A stretch of DNA of 64,000 bases from an uncultured Rikenellaceae bacterium (GTDB lineage: Bacteria; Bacteroidota; Bacteroidia; Bacteroidales; Rikenellaceae), in assembly GCA_944326815.1 (NCBI GenBank), contig CALVFI010000001.1:144304-208303 (forward strand), read 5' to 3'. The stretch's first letter is position 1; each line of letters opens with the position of its first letter. This document shows positions 35,871 through 43,903 of the stretch, in pieces. The translations under genes were made by a program, and so were the position numbers. Under the pieces are notes generated by a model that had not been told where the DNA came from, did not search any database, and was given only the letters and a program-made list of their open reading frames with translations.

Positions 35871-38066
35871 TTACTCTCCCGCACGTTTCACATACTTGTC
35901 CAACCAGTTGAAGAACTCTCTGTTCCACAACAACGAATTCTGAGGGCCGAATACCTGATGCGCTTCGTTCTCAAACACAACCAAACGTGCCGGAATTCCT
36001 CTCACACGTGCGGCGGTGAATGCCTCGAGGCTCTGTGTAAACGGAATGCGATAATCCCTTTCTCCCGTAAAGATCAGTATCGGAGTATCCCACCTCTCTA
36101 CGAACTTGTGCGGGGAATTGGCATAGGAACGCTGTGCCGTAGCATTGTCCTTGTCCCAATACGGACCGCCGTAATCGTTGTTCACGAACCAAAGTTCCTC
36201 GGTCTCGCCGTACATGCTGTCGAAATTGAAGATTCCGCAATGTGCGATGAATGCCTTGAAACGTTTCTGGTGATTCCCGGCCAGGAAAAAGACGGAATAT
36301 CCGCCATAGCTGGCTCCTACGCATCCCAAACGCTCCTTGTCGCACCACGGTTCCCGGGCCACATCGTCGATTGCACTCAGATAGTCACGGATATTCTGTC
36401 CGCTGTAATCGCCCGAAATCTGATCGAGCCACTCCTGTCCGAAGGAGGGCAATCCGCGACGATTCGGAGCCACGACGATATATCCCTGGGCAGCCATCAA
36501 CTGCAGGTTCCAACGATAGCTCCAGAACTGACTCACCACGCTTTGAGGTCCGCCTTGACAATAGAGCAGGGCAGGATATCTCTTCGTGCTATCAAAATCG
36601 GGCGGCAATACGACCCAAGTGAGCATCTCTTTTCCGTCGGTCGTTTTCACCCAACGTTTCCGCACCTCTCCCATCTTGATATGATCGTATATCTCACTAT
36701 TCACCTTGGTCAACTGCGACAGCGCCCCCGTCATAGGATCGACATTAAAAAGTTCCGTAGCCATCGAAAGGGTTGTCACCTCCGCCACCAGTTTCTCGCC
36801 GGCTTTCGTAAAGGCATTGATGTCATGGTCACCCGAGGTAACCACGGTAACCACCGGGGCACGATCCGCAGCACCACTTTCCTCCGAATCAGAGGCGACA
36901 CAGGCCACTTTGCAGATCTGGTGCGTAGCCTCGATGGGGGCAATGAACCAAAGCTCCTCATTACCGCTCCACACCACATTCATGGCGTTGTAATCAAAAT
37001 CCACGGTCATATCCTGCATCTCTCCGGTCCGGCAGTCATATACGAACAGGCGATCCTTGTCCGACTCGTTTCCGGGGCGGCGCATACTGCGAAAGGCGAT
37101 TTTCGTATCGTCGGGCGACCAGACGGGATATTTGTCGTAACCGGGCATCGCCTCCGGATCGATCACCGCGCTGTCTGGCGTGCCGAAATTGCGGGGTTTG
37201 CAAATGTTCTGCGTAACGCCACTCTCCACGACATAGACATAGATATCAGAATCGGTCGAAACGGCATAGGCCGTACCCGTCAACTTCTTGCAGGTGTAAG
37301 CCAGCATCGTACCGGCGTTATTCCAGGCAATCTCCGAAAGGTCGAAATAGGGAGCCATCGGAGCATCCCACGGTTCTCCCTCCATAATATCTACGCCCTC
37401 CGCTAGTTTCCCGTCGACGAGATCGGCTATAAAGATATGGGAATAGCTCCCTTCGTCCCAATAATCCCAGTGACGGGCCATCAGATCGTCGTATATTTTA
37501 GCCTTCGAGGCCGGCAGATCGGGACAAAGATCCGCCGATTTGCGTTTTTCGACTTGTACGCGCTTCGTATAAAAGACCTTATCCTCTTTGGGCGAAACGC
37601 CGAAGCCGTCAATACCACCCTCGATCTCCGACACCTGTTCCATCTGCTTATTTACCGGATTGATCCGCCAGAGCTGCATCTCTCCGCTGCGATCGGAGAG
37701 GAACCAGATTGCCGTACCGTCAGCACTCCACCGGGGTGTATTGTCACTGCCGGCATTGTCGGTCAACTTCACGGGCTCGCCATTCTCCGAGGCTACCAGC
37801 CAAAGCGACGTAGTTCCCTTGTTTTCGGCCATGTTGTAATCCGTCACCGTATAGACCACCGACGACCCGTCGGGCGAAAGGGCCGAACTACCCACACGCC
37901 CCATTTTCCACATCACCTCCGGCGTAAAGATTCCTGCCTGTTTTTCCTGCTCGGTGAGTGCATTGTCAATCTCCATAACTTTCGTTTTTTGCGGGTTCGT
38001 ATTGCACGATACCAAAATCCCGGATGCTGCCGCCAGCACCCCGAGACGATACATGATGCTTCTCAT
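35871..38066 (-). CDS. S9-family (prolyl oligopeptidase-like) lipoprotein peptidase
   Basis: 731 residues from ATG at 38066; the frame extends upstream through the NUDIX gene but without sense. The signal sequence ends in a lipobox-like LVSC (Cys21), so it is likely a lipoprotein. The N-terminal half is a beta-propeller with WD40-like/TolB repeats (SPDGSSVVYTV, RWSADGTAIWFLSDRSGEM, WSPDDTKIAFRS), and the C-terminal alpha/beta-hydrolase has catalytic S586 in GASYGGY, D671 in TGERDY and H703 in NEAHQV. Such enzymes release di- or tripeptides from proline-rich or acidic peptides; family call DPP-IV/acylaminoacyl-type is open. Start of a two-gene unit with the EEP protein. Confidence 0.9.
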   Translation of the reverse strand: MRSIMYRLGVLAAASGILVSCNTNPQKTKVMEIDNALTEQEKQAGIFTPEVMWKMGRVGSSALSPDGSSVVYTVTDYNMAENKGTTSLWLVASENGEPVKLTDNAGSDNTPRWSADGTAIWFLSDRSGEMQLWRINPVNKQMEQVSEIEGGIDGFGVSPKEDKVFYTKRVQVEKRKSADLCPDLPASKAKIYDDLMARHWDYWDEGSYSHIFIADLVDGKLAEGVDIMEGEPWDAPMAPYFDLSEIAWNNAGTMLAYTCKKLTGTAYAVSTDSDIYVYVVESGVTQNICKPRNFGTPDSAVIDPEAMPGYDKYPVWSPDDTKIAFRSMRRPGNESDKDRLFVYDCRTGEMQDMTVDFDYNAMNVVWSGNEELWFIAPIEATHQICKVACVASDSEESGAADRAPVVTVVTSGDHDINAFTKAGEKLVAEVTTLSMATELFNVDPMTGALSQLTKVNSEIYDHIKMGEVRKRWVKTTDGKEMLTWVVLPPDFDSTKRYPALLYCQGGPQSVVSQFWSYRWNLQLMAAQGYIVVAPNRRGLPSFGQEWLDQISGDYSGQNIRDYLSAIDDVAREPWCDKERLGCVGASYGGYSVFFLAGNHQKRFKAFIAHCGIFNFDSMYGETEELWFVNNDYGGPYWDKDNATAQRSYANSPHKFVERWDTPILIFTGERDYRIPFTQSLEAFTAARVRGIPARLVVFENEAHQVFGPQNSLLWNREFFNWLDKYVKRAGE

Positions 38067-38131
38067 AAAAAGGTTTCTATCATTATTGTTTATCTCGTTT
38101 CCCTCTACAACATCGCTACTGAACGCTACGG

Positions 38132-38731
38132 CTACACTCCACGCATCCCGGCTGAGCGGAATACCGTCCGGATGGTCTCGAAACTCCCCTTCAGACGCAC
38201 CGACACCTCTTCTGGCACAACCCACTCCACACGAACAATCCCCTCCTCTCGCTGCGGAGTCGGCTGCGGAGTTCCCTCGCACCGCATGGCATACCACCAG
38301 GTCTCTTTCAATTCCCAGCGCCCGCGCATTCGGTAAAAATGGAGAGTCCTGGTCAACAGGCCATCCACCGTGAGGCCTCCGACTCCACACTCCTCCTCCA
38401 CCTCACGCATCGCGCAAGTCTCGATACTCTCTCCCGCCTCCAGGTGGCCCTTAGGCAAGTCCCACCGGCCGTTACGCAGAATCATCAGACTCTCTCCTGC
38501 CTCATTCACCACCAGGCCTCCAGCCGCAATCACAGGCACAAACAACCCGCGAAAATGGGCAAAAGCACCCCGTACATCGGAAGCTTTTATCCACAGACGT
38601 TTGCTATTCTCGAGATTTTGCAACACCTTTGCAATGTCGAACTTCTCGTCGGCAAGGAGAGTTGCCCCCTCCTCCTGCGGGAGGTGCTCTGTAAAAGTAA
38701 CTATCTTATCTTCAAAATAGATATTAATCAT
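38132..38731 (-). CDS. NUDIX hydrolase
   Basis: 199 residues from ATG at 38731. The NUDIX box GHLEAGESIETCAMREVEEECG (95-116 region) is complete, with the GX5EX7REUXEEXGU pattern, so it should be a metal-dependent pyrophosphohydrolase. An N-terminal segment of about 75 residues before the NUDIX fold is unusual in length and unrecognised. The gene starts 9 nt from the pyrE start on the opposite strand, so their control regions must overlap. Substrate unknown; an in-frame start 13 codons earlier (38770) lies inside pyrE. Confidence 0.86.
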   Translation of the reverse strand: MINIYFEDKIVTFTEHLPQEEGATLLADEKFDIAKVLQNLENSKRLWIKASDVRGAFAHFRGLFVPVIAAGGLVVNEAGESLMILRNGRWDLPKGHLEAGESIETCAMREVEEECGVGGLTVDGLLTRTLHFYRMRGRWELKETWWYAMRCEGTPQPTPQREEGIVRVEWVVPEEVSVRLKGSFETIRTVFRSAGMRGV

Positions 38732-38740
38732 CACACTATC

Positions 38741-39373
38741 ATGAAAGAAACCGCCAGACGCATCGCGCAATCCTTACTACAAATTAAGGCAATAAAACTC
38801 AACCCTGCAAATTATTTTACCTGGGCTTCGGGTTGGCACTCCCCTATCTATTGCGATAACCGCACCACGCTCTCCTATCCGGAGGTTCGGAAACAAATTT
38901 ACGAAAGTTTTGCAGAAATCATTGCAGCCCGGTATCCGGAAGCCGAAATCATTGCCGGCGTAGCCACGGGAGCCATTGCACACGGAGCGCTTGCCGCCGA
39001 GAAATTGGGCAAACCGTTTATCTACGTTCGTTCCGCACCGAAGACACACGGATTGACGAATCAGGTCGAAGGGGTCTATCACCCGGGGGCAAAAGTCGTG
39101 GTCATCGAAGATCTGGTCTCCACAGGAGGAAGCTCTCTCAATGCGGTAGAGGCATTGCGCGAGGCAGGTTGCGAGGTGCTGGGCATGGTCGCCATCTTTA
39201 CCTACGGATTCCCGACCGCACAGGAGAACTTCGCCAAAGCGGGGGTGGCACTTGATACGTTGAGCGACTACAATACGATGATCGAGTTGGCCGTCGAGGA
39301 AGGTTACGTACATCCCGACGAGCTCGAGACACTGAAGGAGTGGCGGAAGAATCCTGCCGATTGGAAAAAATAG
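38741..39373 (+). CDS. pyrE: Orotate phosphoribosyltransferase
   Basis: Makes orotidine 5'-monophosphate from orotate and PRPP in pyrimidine synthesis. 210 residues from ATG 38741. The PRPP loop VVVIEDLVSTGGSSLNAVE is exact, and FTWASGWHSPIYCDNR and AHGALAAEKLGKPF are typical. The open frame extends upstream to 38339 across the NUDIX gene, but that part has no PyrE similarity. It is transcribed away from the NUDIX gene and followed 18 nt later by a START-like gene. Confidence 0.95.
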   Translation: MKETARRIAQSLLQIKAIKLNPANYFTWASGWHSPIYCDNRTTLSYPEVRKQIYESFAEIIAARYPEAEIIAGVATGAIAHGALAAEKLGKPFIYVRSAPKTHGLTNQVEGVYHPGAKVVVIEDLVSTGGSSLNAVEALREAGCEVLGMVAIFTYGFPTAQENFAKAGVALDTLSDYNTMIELAVEEGYVHPDELETLKEWRKNPADWKK

Positions 39374-39391
39374 AGCGACCCGATACGACCC

Positions 39392-39811
39392 ATGGAAAAG
39401 TACGAAAGCAAACAGGTTCAGATTCTGCGCCCGGCAGCGATCATCTACCGGGCCTTGTCCGATTTTTCGAATTTCACCCCAATTCTGCAAGACAAGGTAG
39501 ATAAATGGGAGGCCACGGCAGATACCTGTTCGTTCATGGCCAAAGGTTTTCCCGTGAAGCTCCGCATTGCGGACCGGGAGGAGAACAAACTGGTCAAGAT
39601 TACGGCAGACGGCAATACACCGCTTCCTTTCAACGCCTGGATCCAGTTGAAGGAGGTCGAAGAGAGCAGCAATCCCGACACCCGCATGCGACTGGTGTTG
39701 CACATCGAACTGAACATGATGATGAAGATGATGATCGGCAAAAAGATCAAAGAGGTACTCGATCAGGTTGCCGACCAAATCGCTACCGGATTCAACAACG
39801 CCCCCTATTAA
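39392..39811 (+). CDS. START/SRPBCC-like protein
   Basis: 139 residues. The pattern of an N-terminal strand and helix (KQVQILRPAAIIYRALSDFSNFTPIL), a middle antiparallel sheet and a long C-terminal helix (KMMIGKKIKEVLDQVADQIATGF) fits the SRPBCC (polyketide cyclase/Bet v1-like) ligand-binding fold. No catalytic residue is evident and no partner enzyme is close. It lies 18 nt after pyrE, so probably co-transcribed, though a functional tie to pyrimidine synthesis is not established. A ligand-binding or adaptor role is only a guess. Confidence 0.7.
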   Translation: MEKYESKQVQILRPAAIIYRALSDFSNFTPILQDKVDKWEATADTCSFMAKGFPVKLRIADREENKLVKITADGNTPLPFNAWIQLKEVEESSNPDTRMRLVLHIELNMMMKMMIGKKIKEVLDQVADQIATGFNNAPY

Positions 39812-39902
39812 CCTCCTATTAACATTCAGGGCACAGGAGAGTTGCCCGGATGTATTCTCGAGCCATACCGTCCCTGGGCTCCGGAGGCCCTCCGAAAAAT
39901 AA

Positions 39903-39930
39903 AAAAGGACCGCCTGCAGGCGGTCCTTTT
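39903..39930. terminator. Bidirectional terminator between the SRPBCC gene and argS
   Basis: Perfect 28-nt palindrome: AAAAGGACCGCCTG followed directly by its complement CAGGCGGTCCTTTT. Strong GC stem with T-rich tails on both strands, serving the two convergent genes. Confidence 0.85.
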
Positions 39931-39979
39931 ATCATATAGGCCATTTGCTCTTCTTCAGCCAGAGTCTCGAAGTCAAACC

Positions 39980-41761
39980 CTACATCCGCTCCGGCACATC
40001 GATACCGAGCAACTTCATACCGACAGCAATCACCCGGGCCACCTGGCCACAAAGTTGCAACCGCATGCGGCGGACAGTTTCATTCTCCTCTTTAAGGATC
40101 GAATGGTCGTGATAATATCCATTGAACAACTTGGCCAAATCATACACATAAGCGCCGATCAGGGCCGGAGAGAAGTTCTCGCCCGCGGCCTTCACGACAG
40201 CCGGGAAGTCGACCAGATGCTTGATCAACTCGATCTCTTCGGGAACGTAATCCCGCGACACATTGCCTGTCGCCCAGACGATTCCAGCCTCGTCGGCTTT
40301 ACGCAAAATCGACCGGATACGTGCATGGGTATATTGGATGAACGGACCCGTATTGCCGTTGAAATCGATCGACTCGCGCGGATCGAACAACATGGTCTTC
40401 TTCGGATCGACCTTCAAGATGAAATATTTCAAGGCCCCTAAACCGACCATGTGACACACGGCATCAGCCTCCTCCTGCGTACATCCATCGAGTTTGCCGA
40501 GCTCCTGCGACATCTCGCGGGCCGTCGAGACCATATCGTCAATCAGATCGTCGGCATCGACCACCGTACCCTCGCGCGACTTCATCTTCCCCTCGGGCAA
40601 CTCCACCATCCCGTAGGAGAGGTGGTAAATATGATCGCTCCAGTCGTACCCCAACTTCTTAAGTACCAGCTTAAGCACCTGGAAATGGTAGTTCTGTTCA
40701 TTACCGACCACATAAATCATTTCATCGAGATGATTGTCCTCGAAACGACGGAAAGCCGTACCGAGGTCCTGCGTCATATAGACCGATGTGCCGTCACCGC
40801 GCAGCAACAGCTTCTGATCAAGGCCGTCAGCCGTCAGATCGATCCATACGGAGTTGTCCTCCTTACGGAAGAACACGCCTTTCTCCAACCCCTCCTCGAC
40901 GATATTCTTACCCAGGAGATAGGTCTGCGACTCGTAATAGATCTTATCGAAATCAACCCCCAGTGCCTTATAGGTCTTGTCGAATCCTTCGTACACCCAA
41001 CCGTTCATCTTCTCCCAAAGAGCACGCACCTCCGGATCGCCAGTTTCCCATTTGCGGAGCATCTCCTGCGCCTCGACAATGATCGGTGCCCGATGCTTGG
41101 CCTCCTCCTCAGGCATACCTTGTGCCACGAGTTCCTTAATTTCGGCCTTATAATGCTTATCGAACTCCACATAGTACTTGCCTACCAAATGATCTCCCTT
41201 CATGCCGCTGCTCTCGGGAGTCTCCCCTTCGCCATATTTCTGCCAGGCCAGCATGCTCTTGCAGATATGGATGCCACGATCGTTCACCAGGTTCACCTTG
41301 ATGACCTTATGTCCGTTCGCGGCAAGAATCTGAGACACCGAATAACCCAACAGATTATTGCGAATATGTCCCAAATGGAGCGGTTTGTTCGTATTCGGAG
41401 AGGAGTACTCCACCATGATTGTCCGCCCCGTAGGCTCGGCGAAGCCGTACCGTTCATCGGCAGCGATATCGGCAAAACGTCCCGCCCAGAAAGAGTCTTC
41501 GAATACCAGGTTCAAAAAGCCCTTGATCACGTTGAATCCTTTCAGATCTGGACATGCAGCCACCATATGGCTTCCAATCTCTTGAGCCGTCTGTTCTGGG
41601 CCTTTGCGACTAAGCTTCAGCAACGGAAAGACGACAAGCGTATAATCGCCTTCGAACTCCTTGCGAGTTTTCTGAATCTGTAACTGGCTTTCTGCCACAG
41701 GACCATAAAGGGCTTCGACACTCTCGGCAGCCTTCTGTTGGAGGAATTTTTCGATATTCAT
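39980..41761 (-). CDS. argS: Arginyl-tRNA synthetase
   Basis: 593 residues, full length. Starts with the ArgRS-specific Add-1 domain (1-105), then the class I motif HLGH (129-132, in KPLHLGHIRN) and GKMKSREGT (391-399), the usual KMSKS replacement in ArgRS; the C-terminal DALR anticodon-binding domain runs to the end with the conserved ending LLGIDVPERM. Its promoter region is shared with the divergent YD-repeat gene. Convergent with the SRPBCC gene through a strong terminator. Confidence 0.97.
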   Translation of the reverse strand: MNIEKFLQQKAAESVEALYGPVAESQLQIQKTRKEFEGDYTLVVFPLLKLSRKGPEQTAQEIGSHMVAACPDLKGFNVIKGFLNLVFEDSFWAGRFADIAADERYGFAEPTGRTIMVEYSSPNTNKPLHLGHIRNNLLGYSVSQILAANGHKVIKVNLVNDRGIHICKSMLAWQKYGEGETPESSGMKGDHLVGKYYVEFDKHYKAEIKELVAQGMPEEEAKHRAPIIVEAQEMLRKWETGDPEVRALWEKMNGWVYEGFDKTYKALGVDFDKIYYESQTYLLGKNIVEEGLEKGVFFRKEDNSVWIDLTADGLDQKLLLRGDGTSVYMTQDLGTAFRRFEDNHLDEMIYVVGNEQNYHFQVLKLVLKKLGYDWSDHIYHLSYGMVELPEGKMKSREGTVVDADDLIDDMVSTAREMSQELGKLDGCTQEEADAVCHMVGLGALKYFILKVDPKKTMLFDPRESIDFNGNTGPFIQYTHARIRSILRKADEAGIVWATGNVSRDYVPEEIELIKHLVDFPAVVKAAGENFSPALIGAYVYDLAKLFNGYYHDHSILKEENETVRRMRLQLCGQVARVIAVGMKLLGIDVPERM

Positions 41762-41786
41762 CTTGTTTAAAATTTCTTATAGAGGT

Positions 41787-41794
41787 CAAAGATA
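41787..41794 (-). promoter_or_regulatory. -7 element for argS
   Basis: Minus-strand TATCTTTG, 25 nt before the argS ATG. It faces the YD-repeat gene promoter about 10 nt away, so the two polymerase footprints would overlap. Confidence 0.55.
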
Positions 41795-41803
41795 GGGATT
41801 TCT

Positions 41804-41834
41804 TTTGGTTTTCCGGGGTGAAAAGATATATTTG
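41804..41834 (+). promoter_or_regulatory. Promoter for the YD-repeat gene
   Basis: TTTG (41804-41807) and TATATTTG (41827-41834) are exactly 19 nt apart, an ideal Bacteroidota promoter. The ATG at 41857 is 22 nt downstream. Confidence 0.75.
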
Positions 41835-41856
41835 TATCATTATATGATTTTAAATC

Positions 41857-42735
41857 ATGACCCTCATGAAACTCTTTTTACTTCTCACAGGGCTGTTCCT
41901 ATACATATATACAACCGCAAAACCGCCCTATATTATTCCCGATGATTTAAAAACGGGCCGTTTCAAGGGGAAAGTAGCGTCTGTCCGCGAATTCCACTAC
42001 GATTTTCTCAAAGACCCAAAATATTCTCCCGAACAATTACCACCTATCGACACATGGACACTAACCCTCTATAACCCGGAAGGATTTATGACCCGATGCG
42101 AAAGTTATTCCGCAACGGACACTCTTCCCCATACCATTAACACCTACCTGTATGACAGTACCGGTCGGCAAATGCTCTCCGCCATCACGGAACTAACCGC
42201 CAATCATACCATACAAACCATTGAATACATTTACGATTCCCTCGGTCGGTTGGCTAAAGAAAACATTTTACCTTTCGGAATGCCCACCCTCTACCTCTAT
42301 GATAAAAAAGGGTATCCCATCCGTTGCCTTTCAGGAAATACGCAGACAAGCTATCGTTACAACCGACATGGCCAGATCCGGAAAGAGGTCACCCGTCCAT
42401 ATCCACATCCTAAACAAAAAGCACGTCGCAAACGCCATCAGGTAGACACGAGATATGTCAAAAGGAGATATACATACCGGAATGGAGCTCCCTGGCAGAT
42501 GAAACTGGATAAAACACAGAAAATACAATACGACAACAACGGAAATGTCGTATGTACAACCGATGTCATTTATATTTTTGACAATCCGAAAAACCCGGAA
42601 AAACCGAGAAAAGAGTTAGCACATTTATATGCCTCCTATGAATACGACAAACAAGGGAATTGGATCAAACGAGTCCAAACCTACCAGGGGAAAGTCACCC
42701 GTATCACACTTCGCGAGATCACCTATTATCAATAG
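41857..42735 (+). CDS. Small exported YD-repeat (RHS-like) protein, unknown function
   Basis: 292 residues. A signal peptide (MTLMKLFLLLTGLFLYIYTTA) is followed by a region with YD-type repeats: YLYDSTGRQML, YIYDSLGRLAK, LYLYDKKGYPIR, YRYNRHGQIR and YEYDKQGNWIK. These match the RHS/YD motif that builds beta-cocoon shells in RHS and Tc toxins, but only five copies are present and no toxin, core protease or secretion domain is attached. I do not recognise an orthologue. Codon use looks more A/T-rich than the neighbours. It has an ideal promoter and no operon partner; dusB follows at 52 nt with its own promoter. Confidence 0.75.
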   Translation: MTLMKLFLLLTGLFLYIYTTAKPPYIIPDDLKTGRFKGKVASVREFHYDFLKDPKYSPEQLPPIDTWTLTLYNPEGFMTRCESYSATDTLPHTINTYLYDSTGRQMLSAITELTANHTIQTIEYIYDSLGRLAKENILPFGMPTLYLYDKKGYPIRCLSGNTQTSYRYNRHGQIRKEVTRPYPHPKQKARRKRHQVDTRYVKRRYTYRNGAPWQMKLDKTQKIQYDNNGNVVCTTDVIYIFDNPKNPEKPRKELAHLYASYEYDKQGNWIKRVQTYQGKVTRITLREITYYQ

Positions 42736-42755
42736 CATCAATCCGGGAAAATCAC

Positions 42756-42763
42756 TATCTTTG
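42756..42763 (+). promoter_or_regulatory. -7 element upstream of dusB
   Basis: TATCTTTG, 23 nt before the dusB ATG. No -33 TTTG was seen at standard spacing. Confidence 0.55.
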
Positions 42764-42786
42764 CATCGCAAAGCAACCGGAACCAT

Positions 42787-43809
42787 ATGAAAATCGCAAA
42801 CATAGAGCTGGGAGAAAAACCGCTGTTCCTCGCCCCTATGGAGGATGTGACCGACCCATCGTTCCGCTTCATGTGCAAGGAGTTCGGGGCGGATATGGTT
42901 TATACGGAATTCATCTCGAGCGACGGATTGATCCGTGATGCAGCCAAGTCGCGCGCCAAACTGAACATCTCCGACCAGGAACGTCCGGTAGGCATCCAGA
43001 TCTACGGACATCTGATCGAGCCCATGGTCGAGGCAGCACGCGTAGCTGAAACGGCCCATCCCGACCTGATCGATATCAATTTCGGTTGCCCGGTCAAAAA
43101 AATTGCGGGACGCGGAGCCGGCAGCGGCATGATGAAGGATGTGCCGCTGATGGTAGAGATGACCCGACGCATCGTCGATGCGGTCCATACACCCGTAACG
43201 GTAAAAACCCGGCTCGGCTGGGACGAAGAGCACAAGAACATCGAGGAGATCGCCCTGCGACTGCAGGATGTCGGCATCGCAGCCCTCACGATCCATGGCC
43301 GGACACGTGCCCAGATGTATCGTGGCGAAGCGGACTGGACATTGATCGGAGCCGTCAAGAACAATCCGCAGATTCACATTCCCATCATCGGCAACGGAGA
43401 CATCGACTCGCCGGAGAAAGCCCGACAGGCATTCGATCGTTTTGGTGTGGACGGAGTCATGATTGGCCGGGCCACATACGGCCGTCCCTGGATTTTCCGC
43501 GAGGTACGCCATTACCTGCAAACGGGTGAAATACTGCCTCAACCCTCCGTATCCGAACGTGTTTCGATTGCCAAGCGCCATCTACTCAAGTCGGTTGAAG
43601 TGAAAGGAGAAAAGGTGGGTGTTCTGGAGATGCGACGTCACCTCTCCTGTTATTTCAAAGGTCTGCCGGATTTCAAGTCTACCCGACTGAAACTCGTCAC
43701 GCTTTACGACGTATCGGAGCTGCTCGCCACGCTCAACTATGTAGCGGAGAGGTGGGGCGATTTCGACACCTCCGGCATCACACCTCCGCCACTGTCCCAC
43801 GATCTTTAA
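42787..43809 (+). CDS. dusB: tRNA-dihydrouridine synthase
   Basis: FMN-dependent reduction of specific uridines to dihydrouridine in the tRNA D-loop. 340 residues with the TIM-barrel opening KPLFLAPMEDVTDPSFR (11-27), the catalytic Cys101 in NFGCPVKKI, KTRLGWDEEHKN, TIHGRTRAQMY and IGNGDIDSPEKA. Member of the bacterial Dus family, DusB-like; subtype assignment by eye is moderate. Ends in a strong shared terminator with the PFOR gene, which is convergent. Confidence 0.92.
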   Translation: MKIANIELGEKPLFLAPMEDVTDPSFRFMCKEFGADMVYTEFISSDGLIRDAAKSRAKLNISDQERPVGIQIYGHLIEPMVEAARVAETAHPDLIDINFGCPVKKIAGRGAGSGMMKDVPLMVEMTRRIVDAVHTPVTVKTRLGWDEEHKNIEEIALRLQDVGIAALTIHGRTRAQMYRGEADWTLIGAVKNNPQIHIPIIGNGDIDSPEKARQAFDRFGVDGVMIGRATYGRPWIFREVRHYLQTGEILPQPSVSERVSIAKRHLLKSVEVKGEKVGVLEMRRHLSCYFKGLPDFKSTRLKLVTLYDVSELLATLNYVAERWGDFDTSGITPPPLSHDL

Positions 43810-43849
43810 ACGACCTTCCCGTTCGATATCGCTCCTCTGCGGAGATAAA

Positions 43850-43885
43850 AAAGAGAGAGGCGGATTGTGGTCCGCCTCTCTCTTT
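43850..43885. terminator. Bidirectional terminator between dusB and the PFOR gene
   Basis: Fifteen-base-pair stem AAAGAGAGAGGCGGA (43850-43864) with TCCGCCTCTCTCTTT (43871-43885), loop TTGTGG. The A/T-rich base and ends serve both convergent genes. Confidence 0.85.
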
Positions 43886-43903
43886 CACTATGATGCTTTC
43901 AGA

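Noticed and set aside
35958..37406. 482-codon plus-strand frame opposite the S9 peptidase
   Set aside because: Shadow frame; the S9 catalytic triad and propeller repeats lie on the other strand.
38067..38390. N-terminal extension of the S9 peptidase by 108 residues
   Set aside because: It is the shadow of the NUDIX gene; the lipoprotein signal sequence starts at ATG 38066.
38339..38740. N-terminal extension of pyrE by 134 residues
   Set aside because: It runs antisense through the NUDIX gene and has no PyrE similarity; ATG 38741 gives the normal 210-residue enzyme.
41857..42735. Reading the YD-repeat gene as an RHS polymorphic toxin
   Set aside because: It is far too short, lacks the core protease motif and variable C-terminal toxin, and has no immunity gene after it.
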